In this document: one piece after another, positions 10,814 to 18,474 of the stretch
Numbering within the stretch: position 1 is the first letter of the stretch
Layout: every line of letters starts with the position of its first letter
NCBI RefSeq assembly: GCF_016904885.1
Contig: NZ_JADWYI010000001.1
Coordinates: forward strand, 5,890,001 to 5,954,000
Source of the DNA: Archangium primigenium
GTDB lineage: Bacteria > Myxococcota > Myxococcia > Myxococcales > Myxococcaceae
Reading direction: 5' to 3'
Length of the DNA: 64,000 nucleotides
The notes under the pieces: model-generated
Database searches by the model: none
What the model saw: the letters and a program-made list of their open reading frames with translations, nothing else
Told to the model about the DNA's origin: nothing
Position numbers and translations under genes: made by a program

Positions 10814-10848
10814 CGTCCATAACCCTCCAAACCCAAAGTCTGTCTCCA

Positions 10849-12597
10849 ATGAATTGGACTCTTGCTCGTTCTCCCGCGTGGTTCGGCCTCGGCAGGAACC
10901 TGGGGCGCGTTGGTCTCATCATCGGTCTTTGCGGAGCACTCACCGGAGCGCGCGTGCAGGCCGCCGCGCCGCAGCCCATCGGCAGGGCCTTGCCTCCCGT
11001 CACCCAGAAGCCGCTCACCCCGCCTGGCGGCTCGATTGCTTCCCCCATGCCTTACGACGTGGATTCGTCGCTCGTGCGGCAGCTCGTAGCCAAGGGACAG
11101 ATCGCCCAGGCCCAGGCCCTGTTCGACACCTTCGCCTGGGAGAACTTCCTGGCCTTGAACTCGCCCGCCGACGCCGACGGGAACCCGGACGCCAGCGTGC
11201 AGACGGACAACCCCGAGAAGGCCCGGGTCTGGGAGTTCTTCCGGGAGAGCAGCAGCGTGTTCCTTCCGGATGGCGTCCAACCGGAGCCTTGGGCGAGCAC
11301 CGCCAAGAAGCTCGCCCCCCTGGTGCAGCGCCGCGAGGCCCCCACGCGCCGGCTGTGGATGACGAGCCTCGGCAGTCGCAAGGCCGCCAATGACACGTCC
11401 CTGCTCAATGAGAGCTTCCAGGCCTTCTCCGGCCCGCTGGTGGACCTCCATGGCAACTGGGTCCGCTACGAGGTCCTGCTCAACAAGACGGAGTTCGACT
11501 ACCTCTACCAGAACGAGCTGTACAACCTGGACGGCCAGATCGTCTACACGGCCAGGAACCCCATCGACTTCCCTGCCAACGATGGCAAGAACGGGCCCGG
11601 CTCGATGGAAATCAAGCTGGCCTGGAAGCAGCTGACGGGCGCTGACGACCCCAGCCGCTTCTTCGTGCGCCAGGGGCAGGTCATCCATTACGACGCCGGC
11701 CCGGACGGGGTGCAGAAGGCCGGCCGCGTGACGACCGAGATGATGGGCCTGGTGGGCATGCACATCGCCGTGCGCACCCAGTCTTCCCCCACCTGGGTGT
11801 GGGCCACCTTCGAGCACGTGGACAACGTCAACGTCAATCCATTGGAGCTCGACAGCCAGGGCCGCACGCGGCGCCCGAACTTCTACAATCCCGAGACGCC
11901 CGTCGCCCCCGTCAACCAGCTCGCGCCCATGAATGCGCGCACCGCCGCTGGCGCGCCGCTCACCACGTGGGCAGAGAACCTCACCCACACGCCCACCCAG
12001 GTGCTCCAGGTGCTCCCGGTTCCCGGCGGCACCGAGGCCATCAACGCCAGGTTCCAGGCCGCGCTGCTGAGCCAGGGCTCCGTCTTCAAGAACTACAAGC
12101 TCATCGGCACCCAGTGGCCCACCGAGCCCTCCTTTCCGGCCTTCCCAGGCGGAATGGTCTTTGGCACCAACATCTCCTCGGCCCCCGAGAGCATCATCTA
12201 CAAGACGCCGGGCAAGGTGGTGCCCACCTACCTCGTCAACACCACCATGGAGACGTTCTTCCAGCACGGCAACCAACAGGCCGGGCCGCTCGAGCAGGAT
12301 GACCGGCTGCCGTCCGGCACGGTGAGCGACACGCAGCTGGCCTTTGGCACCGAGAGCTGCGTGGGCTGCCACTACTCCGCGGGCGCCTGCATCGGCTTCA
12401 AGACGGACGTCCAGGGTCGACCGATGTTGGACGGCAACGGCAAGCGCATTCCCATCTTCGGCAAGGACGCCAACGCGGGCCGTACGGGAAGTGCCAACTA
12501 CAGCTGGCTGCTGCAGATGCGTGCCCAACCCAAGCCCTATACCCCTCCCACCCACGGCGCCGTCCTGCCGGTGAAGACGTCCCAGCAGACGCGGTAG
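10849..12597 (+). CDS. Secreted protein with one CxxCH (c-type haem) motif
   Basis: This 582-residue protein has an N-terminal signal peptide (GLIIGLCGALTGARVQA, cleavage likely near residue 39). One haem-attachment motif lies near the C-terminus: C504-V-G-C507-H508 in ESCVGCHYSAG. The rest (FDTFAWENFLALNSPADADG, WGTFEH-like segments) fits no family I can name with certainty. A possible distal ligand Met is not obvious. Proteins of this kind are periplasmic or secreted. No Shine-Dalgarno sequence is visible before the ATG, and a hairpin lies in the leader. The GH31 gene follows 40 bases downstream on the same strand, suggesting an operon. Whether it is a redox partner is unknown. Confidence 0.8.
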   Translation: MNWTLARSPAWFGLGRNLGRVGLIIGLCGALTGARVQAAAPQPIGRALPPVTQKPLTPPGGSIASPMPYDVDSSLVRQLVAKGQIAQAQALFDTFAWENFLALNSPADADGNPDASVQTDNPEKARVWEFFRESSSVFLPDGVQPEPWASTAKKLAPLVQRREAPTRRLWMTSLGSRKAANDTSLLNESFQAFSGPLVDLHGNWVRYEVLLNKTEFDYLYQNELYNLDGQIVYTARNPIDFPANDGKNGPGSMEIKLAWKQLTGADDPSRFFVRQGQVIHYDAGPDGVQKAGRVTTEMMGLVGMHIAVRTQSSPTWVWATFEHVDNVNVNPLELDSQGRTRRPNFYNPETPVAPVNQLAPMNARTAAGAPLTTWAENLTHTPTQVLQVLPVPGGTEAINARFQAALLSQGSVFKNYKLIGTQWPTEPSFPAFPGGMVFGTNISSAPESIIYKTPGKVVPTYLVNTTMETFFQHGNQQAGPLEQDDRLPSGTVSDTQLAFGTESCVGCHYSAGACIGFKTDVQGRPMLDGNGKRIPIFGKDANAGRTGSANYSWLLQMRAQPKPYTPPTHGAVLPVKTSQQTR

Positions 12598-12637
12598 CTC
12601 CAGTTCCCTCCCACCCCCTTCGTCGCTCGCAACCGCC

Positions 12638-15490
12638 ATGAGCCAACCCCTTCCCAAACTCGCCCAGCGCTCGCAGGAGCGCGCTCGCACCACCGCCCAG
12701 GCCGCCGCGCCCGCCGACAGCTACATGTTCGTCAACGTCGACGCGTTCACGCCCAACAACGACGGCTGGACGTCGATCGGCGACATCGCCCACCACTCGC
12801 GCGCCCGCGACGTCTTCACGCTCACCACGGTGGAGAATGCCCTCTCGTTCCAGATTTCCTTCCTGTCCAGCACCTGCTTCCGGGTGCGGTTCAACCCCGC
12901 GCAGGGTTTCGACTATTCGGTGGAGACGTCGGTGGCGGTGGTCAACCGCAACCTGGGTGACGTCAACCTGAACGTCCTCCAGGATGACGATCAGGCCATC
13001 GTGGTGGATACCGGCGCGATCCGGGTGGAGATCCAGCTCCAGCCGTACCGGATCCTCGTGTACCGGGGCCAGCAGTTGATCAACGCCGATCCGCCGGGCA
13101 AGAACCTCGTCTACATCCCCGGCCAGGAGGTGATCGCCAACTTCAAGGTCTATCCTGGCGGCGCCCGCTACTTCGGCTTCGGGGAGAAGGCCGGCAGCCA
13201 GGTGTTGAAGAACGAGTTCACCATGACGTTCTTCAACTATGACAACTACATGTACAACGGTCCCGTTCCCGCGAACAACGAGGGGGGTCCGCTCAACCCC
13301 AGCGAGCCGCTGTACTGCTCCGTGCCACTGCTGATGGAGAACAACCCCACGCCTCAGGGGGACTACGTCGGCAGCCCGTACAGCTACGGAATCTTCTTCG
13401 ACAATTCCGCCCAGTCGTACATCAACATCGGCGCCGACGACTACTCGGACATGAGGGGGAAGTACTACTTCGGTGCCCTGTACGGGGACATGGATTACTA
13501 CTTCATGGCGGGTGACGACACCGCCGGAGTGATCCAGCAATACACCACCCTCACCGGGCGCCCCACGATGCCGCCCAAGTATGTCTTCGGCTACCACCAG
13601 GGAGGCTACGGCTACTACAGCCGCGACATCCTGGAAGGGGTGGCCGATGCCTACCGCACTGCGCGGATCCCTATCGATGGGCTGCACATCGACGTGGACT
13701 TCCAGGACAACTACCGCACCTTCACCACCAGCGAGATGAAGTTCCCCAACACGCCGGAGATGATGGATGGCCTGCACGCGCGTGGGTTCAAGTGCAGCAC
13801 CAACATCACCCCGTTGTTGACGAACAACGATCTGGACGAGAACGGGAACAAGACGCTCTACGCGCAGCGGCAGGCCCTGCAGAACATCAACGGGCTCATC
13901 TACGACACCCTGGCCAATCAAGGGCCCAACCCCGATGAGTTCGTGGGAACGGTCTCCTATGGGAGCAATAATGGCACCAACCCCTACCCGGTGCCGCCCC
14001 TGCACCCGGTGAATGGCTCCATCCCGCTCGGTGCAAATGGAAACTACCCGGACTTCGGCCGCGCGGACGTGCGCCAGGTCTGGGGGCAGCAGTACTCGCA
14101 CCTCATCAAGGACGTGGGACTGGACATGATCTGGCAGGACATGACCTGCCCGGCCCTCCAGGCGACCACCGACACGCCTTCCCAGACGTTCCCGCTCGCG
14201 CTGGAGACGTACAACGGCACCACGTACGTTCCCAACGCGAAGATGCACAACGCCTACGTGCTGCTGCTGCTGCAGGCCACCTGGGAGGGAATCAACATCC
14301 TCCGTCCGGACAAGCGCAACTTCATCATCGCGCGCGGCGGCTTCGCCGGCATGCAGCGCTACGCGGGCCTGTGGACGGGTGACTCCGCCTCCACCTGGGA
14401 GTTCCTGCGGATCAACATCCCCGAGGTACTCAACCTGGGCCTGTCCGGAATCCCCATCTCGGGCTGCGACATCGGCGGGTTTGCCAAGGACCCGGGCACC
14501 CCCTCCGAGGTCGTCGGCGATCCGTTCAAGGGCGCCAAGGTGGAGGGCGGCGTCACCAATTACGAACTCCTCACCCGCTGGATGACGCTCGGCTCGTTCC
14601 TGCCCTGGTACCGCAACCACTACGACGGCTACAACAAGCAGTTCCAAGAGCCGTATGCCTACGGAGAGCCCGTCCCCACCCACTGCCGCAAGTTCGTGGA
14701 GCTGCGCTACCGCATGCTGCAGCTCTACTACGACAGCATGTACCAGGCGACGCAGACGGGCCTGCCGATCGCCCGGGCGCTCTTCCTCAACGATCCCCAG
14801 GATCCCCGGGTCTACGATTACCTGGATCAGCAGTTCTTCATCGGCCGTGACTTCCTGGTGGCGCCCATCACCCAACCAGGCGAAGGCGCTCCGCCGGTGG
14901 CGACCCGGTCCGTGTACCTGCCCGCTGGCAGCCAGTGGTACGCCTTCAAGGACAACCAGGCGCCACTCGACGCGCCGGTGGACGGCGGCACCCTGATCGA
15001 CAACTGGGTGGCGGCGCTCGACCAGGTGCCCACCTACGTCCGCGCCGGGGCCATCCTGCCCTTCCGCGAGCTGGAGCAGTACGTGGGCGAGAATCCCGAG
15101 AACCCGCTCACCTTCAACATCTACCCGGGGCCAGACAGCGTCTACTCGCTGTACCAGGATGACGGAACCACCACCCAGGCCGAACTCCAACAGGCCTACC
15201 GGCTCACCGAGATCAGCCACACGGGCATCTCCGGCGGCCAGATCGTCCAGGTGCGGCGCGTGTTCGACCAGTACACCCCTCCGGCGAAGTTCTACTACGT
15301 CGCCCTGGTCGGAACCCGGGCGCCCTCCTCCGTCACGCTCGACGACGCGGCGCTTGCCGATGCCGGGGACCCGGACAGCCTCTCCTCGTCCCCGGGCAAC
15401 GCCTACTACTGGAACCAGGACATCCAGGTCACCTTCATCAAGGTCTTCGACACCCAGCCCGACCGCTCGGTCACGGCGATGTACCTGTAG
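12638..15490 (+). CDS. GH31 enzyme, alpha-1,4-glucan lyase / cycloalternan-forming type
   Basis: This 950-residue enzyme has the GH31 order: N-terminal beta-sandwich, (beta/alpha)8 barrel from about residue 300 (MPPKYVFGYHQGGYGYYS), then two beta domains. The substrate-site motif is HIDVDFQDNYRTFTT. The nucleophile is Asp501 in WQDMTCPA and the acid/base is Asp582 in GLWTGDSAST. These motifs, with KCSTNITPLL and NFIIARGGFAG, resemble red-algal alpha-1,4-glucan lyases and the Listeria cycloalternan-forming enzyme more than ordinary alpha-glucosidases (WxDMNEP). In GH31, Val rather than Glu three residues after the nucleophile is linked to lyase chemistry; here that position is Cys504. The product may therefore be 1,5-anhydrofructose or a transglycosylated glucan. 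No signal peptide is visible. It lies 40 bases after the CxxCH gene and 32 before the next. Confidence 0.9.
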   Translation: MSQPLPKLAQRSQERARTTAQAAAPADSYMFVNVDAFTPNNDGWTSIGDIAHHSRARDVFTLTTVENALSFQISFLSSTCFRVRFNPAQGFDYSVETSVAVVNRNLGDVNLNVLQDDDQAIVVDTGAIRVEIQLQPYRILVYRGQQLINADPPGKNLVYIPGQEVIANFKVYPGGARYFGFGEKAGSQVLKNEFTMTFFNYDNYMYNGPVPANNEGGPLNPSEPLYCSVPLLMENNPTPQGDYVGSPYSYGIFFDNSAQSYINIGADDYSDMRGKYYFGALYGDMDYYFMAGDDTAGVIQQYTTLTGRPTMPPKYVFGYHQGGYGYYSRDILEGVADAYRTARIPIDGLHIDVDFQDNYRTFTTSEMKFPNTPEMMDGLHARGFKCSTNITPLLTNNDLDENGNKTLYAQRQALQNINGLIYDTLANQGPNPDEFVGTVSYGSNNGTNPYPVPPLHPVNGSIPLGANGNYPDFGRADVRQVWGQQYSHLIKDVGLDMIWQDMTCPALQATTDTPSQTFPLALETYNGTTYVPNAKMHNAYVLLLLQATWEGINILRPDKRNFIIARGGFAGMQRYAGLWTGDSASTWEFLRINIPEVLNLGLSGIPISGCDIGGFAKDPGTPSEVVGDPFKGAKVEGGVTNYELLTRWMTLGSFLPWYRNHYDGYNKQFQEPYAYGEPVPTHCRKFVELRYRMLQLYYDSMYQATQTGLPIARALFLNDPQDPRVYDYLDQQFFIGRDFLVAPITQPGEGAPPVATRSVYLPAGSQWYAFKDNQAPLDAPVDGGTLIDNWVAALDQVPTYVRAGAILPFRELEQYVGENPENPLTFNIYPGPDSVYSLYQDDGTTTQAELQQAYRLTEISHTGISGGQIVQVRRVFDQYTPPAKFYYVALVGTRAPSSVTLDDAALADAGDPDSLSSSPGNAYYWNQDIQVTFIKVFDTQPDRSVTAMYL

Positions 15491-15522
15491 ACCAATCGCT
15501 CTCCATACATACGAGGGTTTCC

Positions 15523-16242
15523 ATGATTTCGCGGCACGGACTCGGCAAATCCGCCACCATCTATTTCACCTGCACCTGGAGCCAACGGCTCGAGGGTGAG
15601 CTCAAGCCGGGCGGCAAGCTTGGCCTCTACTACGATCCACACCGGATGCCGCTGGCCCCCGATTACCTCTTTGGTATGCCCGGCCAGCCCATCACGGTGC
15701 ACGTGCGGTTCTCCGAGAAGGGCCCGGTGCAGAGCAAGGTGCTGTGGTCGCGCTCCGGCATCCTTCGCCATGTCGAGAAGGATCCGACGGGCCACGGCGC
15801 GATGCTCCTCCAGGAGTTCGTCGTCCCCGCGGATGCCGAGGAGCTCCGCGTCTGGTTCGACTACCGGGGCAGTGATGGCCAGGTGCACTACGACAGCGAC
15901 TACGGCCGCGACTACCGGTTCCGGTTCGTGACCCGGGATCTCCGGGTGCACCCGGTGCCGCCATCGGAGCACGGCGCCTCGCGCCAGCTCCGGCTCGCGG
16001 TCAACCCGGAGGCCACGCAGGTCCGCGTGCGCTACCGCGTGCTCGAAAAAGGCGTTCCTGGCCAGGTCCGGGAGGCGCCGCTCACGGACACCGGTGCCCG
16101 CGACCCGGAGGGGGGCCACATCTGGCTCCTCCCCCACGCGGTGCTCCCGAGCGCGGTGCCCGTGGTCTTCGACCTGGCCTACCAGCTCGGTGGCCGTACC
16201 TACGTCGACGACAACAGCGGCAGGCATTTTCGGAAGGACTGA
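15523..16242 (+). CDS. Hypothetical beta-rich protein, possibly DUF6209-like
   Basis: This is a 239-residue protein with a GAGGG ribosome-binding site seven bases before the ATG. It has no signal peptide or membrane segment. The sequence is dominated by alternating beta-strand patterns: LGLYYDPHRMPLAP, QPITVHVRFSEKG, ELRVWFDYRGSDGQVHYDSD, and a C-terminal YQLGGRTYVDDNSGRHFRKD. It resembles myxobacterial proteins annotated DUF6209, but I am not certain. It follows the GH31 gene by 32 bases and was probably cotranscribed with it. The repeated FDYR.../YVDDNSG strands hint at two related beta-sandwich halves. Function unknown. Confidence 0.75.
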   Translation: MISRHGLGKSATIYFTCTWSQRLEGELKPGGKLGLYYDPHRMPLAPDYLFGMPGQPITVHVRFSEKGPVQSKVLWSRSGILRHVEKDPTGHGAMLLQEFVVPADAEELRVWFDYRGSDGQVHYDSDYGRDYRFRFVTRDLRVHPVPPSEHGASRQLRLAVNPEATQVRVRYRVLEKGVPGQVREAPLTDTGARDPEGGHIWLLPHAVLPSAVPVVFDLAYQLGGRTYVDDNSGRHFRKD

Positions 16243-16323
16243 GTCAAAGCCGTCGCCGTGGACCCGCCGCCAGGCCCGCCTCCACGGGCGTGGCGGCGGG
16301 TGATGATTTGATGGGGCCGACCC

Positions 16324-17508
16324 GTGGACGCGAAGACGTCCGCCCCCTCGGCCGAGCCACATGTCGGGGATGTCCTTGTCGGAGTGTTCATGAATTCGAG
16401 CAGTCAGCGACGCATCGAGATGCATCTACAGCACGGCGAGAGTCTGGTCGCGAGGTCCGCTGGCGGAGCGTGGGCCGAGTGCGAGCCGCACCACGACCTG
16501 CCGCACGTCTACACCGTCGACACGGGAACCTTGGCCCCCGGGGAGCCGTTCCGGTACGTGGTGCGCCGCGCCGACGGCACCGAGCGAGCGGAGCGATTCT
16601 TCGCCCATTCGCTTGAGCGGGGCGGGCCGATGGACGTCTGGGAAGGGATCCGTGCCATCGACAACGCCTTCTACGCCACCGAAGTCCGGGAGCACCTCGA
16701 GCGCCGCGGGTTCGCCGTGGTCCGACGCGTCCTGTCCGAGGATCTGCTGAGCACCTTGCGCGCTGTCGTGCAGCCCCTCATCACCGACGTATGGGAGGCG
16801 AACAGGGCGGCGCACCGGGACAAGATCAACCTGGAGAAGGTGCTGCTGCATGTTCCCCATCTCCTCCAGGCGCTGGCCGAGAAGGTGGGGCCGCTCCTCA
16901 AGAGCATCCTGGGGAACGAGGTGTTCCTCGAGTACGAGCAGGTCATGGTGGTGCGCGCGGGGACCGCGTATGCCACCAAGTGCCACCGGGATGTCGATGG
17001 CGGCAAGGCTGGCTACTCCGAGGCCTCGCGGCGCCACAAGGGCTCGGTGCACCTCTGGATCCCGCTCGTCGACATCGACGCGACGCGGGCGTGCATGTAT
17101 GTCGATCCGTTCGATGCGCCCGGACAGTCCCTCGACATGACGATGCGGGCCGGCGACGCACTGTTCCTGCACAACTACGTGTGGCACGGGAGCCGCGCCA
17201 ACACCTCTGGGGTGGACCGCATCTCCTGGCTGCTGAACTTCGCCCCCGCGCCGAGCCACGATGAGAGCAACCCGGGCGCCGACCTCAACCTCCAGCTCCT
17301 GCGCGGTGGAGTGCCCACGGACCTGGCCCCCGACGTGTGCAACCGGTTGGCCCAGGAGAAACACAGGTTCCTGAACCTCTTCGACGCATTCTTCACGTAC
17401 GACCCGTCCCAGCTGCGCATGGTGCATCCGGACAACCGGCGCGGGAACCACGAGGCGCGGCCCCTGGTGGCGGGGACTCCACGCAAGCCCGTGCAAGCCC
17501 AGCGCTGA
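16324..17508 (+). CDS. PhyH-like Fe(II)/2-oxoglutarate dioxygenase with N-terminal extension
   Basis: The core of this 394-residue protein (about residues 125-330) is a phytanoyl-CoA-dioxygenase-like fold. The probable iron ligands are His221 and Asp223 (KCHRDVDG) and His288 (LHNYVWHGSR). Residues 15-110 form an extra beta-rich domain (GDVLVGVFMNSSSQRR to RYVVRRADGTERAE), unusual for PhyH proteins. The GTG at 16324 includes the first beta strand of that domain. An ATG at 16390, with GGAG five bases before it, is an alternative start. The gene is the last of a four-gene run with the GH31 enzyme and ends before a strong terminator. A carbohydrate- or glycolipid-derived substrate is a guess from context only. 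Confidence 0.85.
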   Translation: MDAKTSAPSAEPHVGDVLVGVFMNSSSQRRIEMHLQHGESLVARSAGGAWAECEPHHDLPHVYTVDTGTLAPGEPFRYVVRRADGTERAERFFAHSLERGGPMDVWEGIRAIDNAFYATEVREHLERRGFAVVRRVLSEDLLSTLRAVVQPLITDVWEANRAAHRDKINLEKVLLHVPHLLQALAEKVGPLLKSILGNEVFLEYEQVMVVRAGTAYATKCHRDVDGGKAGYSEASRRHKGSVHLWIPLVDIDATRACMYVDPFDAPGQSLDMTMRAGDALFLHNYVWHGSRANTSGVDRISWLLNFAPAPSHDESNPGADLNLQLLRGGVPTDLAPDVCNRLAQEKHRFLNLFDAFFTYDPSQLRMVHPDNRRGNHEARPLVAGTPRKPVQAQR

Positions 17509-17563
17509 CGCACACCCTGGCGAGCTCCAACAGCCCCACCGCGCCCGCGGTGGACAAACAAAA

Positions 17564-17595
17564 AAGCCCAGCAATCCGAAAGGATTGCTGGGCTT
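17564..17595. terminator. Bidirectional intrinsic terminator
   Basis: GCCCAGCAATCC (17566-17577) pairs perfectly with GGATTGCTGGGC (17582-17593) around GAAA, with flanking AA/TT pairs. On the minus strand it is followed by a run of T, ending the tRNA-Asp transcript. On the plus strand TTCTTTT follows, ending the PhyH-like gene. Confidence 0.92.
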
Positions 17596-17599
17596 CTTT

Positions 17600-17676
<77 letters not shown>

Positions 17677-17704
17677 ACAACGCCTCTCCCCGAGAGGAGA
17701 AGAT

Positions 17705-17747
17705 GAAGACCCTGGAGCCTACCGTGAGGTGAAACTCCAGGGTCTTC
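17705..17747. other. Long perfect stem-loop between two tRNA genes
   Basis: GAAGACCCTGGAG (17705-17717) and CTCCAGGGTCTTC (17735-17747) pair without a mismatch over 13 bases around a 17-base loop. It starts two bases after the CCA end of tRNA-Pro. A smaller hairpin (CCTCTC/GAGAGG, 17683-17697) lies between it and tRNA-Asp. It has no T-run, so it may be a processing element of a tRNA-Pro/tRNA-Asp transcript or a weak terminator. Confidence 0.6.
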
Positions 17748-17749
17748 GA

Positions 17750-17826
<77 letters not shown>

Positions 17827-17931
17827 TTGAGTCGTCTCGTCGCCGCCGGTTTCGGCGTCAGCGAGATGGGCTGCTTATGCCCGCCCCATCTCCCCAGGTC
17901 AAGAAAGAGATCGGGCACTTCCTCAAAAAAT

Positions 17932-18366
17932 CTATTCGGCCTTGGCCTTCAGGCCGCCCGCGGAGGCCGCGAGCGGACCCACGTCCTCGAGCTCCTCGTC
18001 GAAGTCCTCGGGATCCAATCCCGCGGCCTCGGCGGCGTCGGCGGCGGCCTCCTCGGCGGCGTCCAGCTCGGAGTGGTTCTCCGGAATCTGCTCGCCGTTG
18101 AGGGCCGCCTTGAGCACCGCGCTCGGCCGGAAGGTCAGCACCCGGCGCGCGGAGATTTCGATCTCCTTGCCCGTCTGCGGATTGCGCCCCACGCGCGCCT
18201 TCTTCTGGCGCACCTGGAAATTGCCGAAGCCGGAGATCTTGATCTTGTCCCCGCGCTCCAGCGTCTCCTTGAAGGTGTCGAAGACGAGCTCCACGATCTC
18301 CGCCGACTCCTTCTTGGAGAAGCCGACCTTCTCGTAGACGCCCTCGATGATGTCCGCCTTGGTCAT
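17932..18366 (-). CDS. ihfA: Integration host factor alpha / HU-family protein with acidic tail
   Basis: This 144-residue protein has a complete DNA-bending domain in residues 1-95: MTKADIIEGVYEKVGFSKKE, the dimer core FDTFKETLERGDKIKISGFG, and the beta-arm region VGRNPQTGKEIEISARRVLTFRPSA. The NPQTG turn holds the intercalating proline. The ATG at 18366 was chosen because the family N-terminus begins there; upstream codons are not conserved, and GAAGG lies ahead. Position downstream of pheT is the classic place for ihfA. Residues 96-144 are an Ala/Glu/Asp-rich tail absent from enteric IHF; it is expected to be disordered and may tune DNA affinity. Confidence 0.93.
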   Translation of the reverse strand: MTKADIIEGVYEKVGFSKKESAEIVELVFDTFKETLERGDKIKISGFGNFQVRQKKARVGRNPQTGKEIEISARRVLTFRPSAVLKAALNGEQIPENHSELDAAEEAAADAAEAAGLDPEDFDEELEDVGPLAASAGGLKAKAE

Positions 18367-18474
18367 GCGCGTGCCTTCGCGTCCCTCTCCAGGGGGTGAA
18401 CCCGGCGGACTGTGACAGCCTTCCCGGACAGCTGTCAACCCACCGGTTTCACTCAGGTTTTCCCGTTTCCAACG

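Larger units (their letters stand above)
10216..10848. other. Long intergenic region without a convincing gene
   Basis: No reading frame here has a plausible composition or start. Short open frames exist on both strands but look like GC-rich noise. The region does contain two related palindromes at 10581-10612 and a long hairpin at 10776-10813, described separately. It probably holds the promoter and regulatory region of the gene at 10849. Confidence 0.6.

Noticed and set aside
12398-15220. 940-codon minus-strand frame opposite the GH31 gene
   Set aside because: It has the composition of an antisense GC-rich frame (Val, Asp, His, Arg) and no domain. The GH31 gene carries complete motifs.
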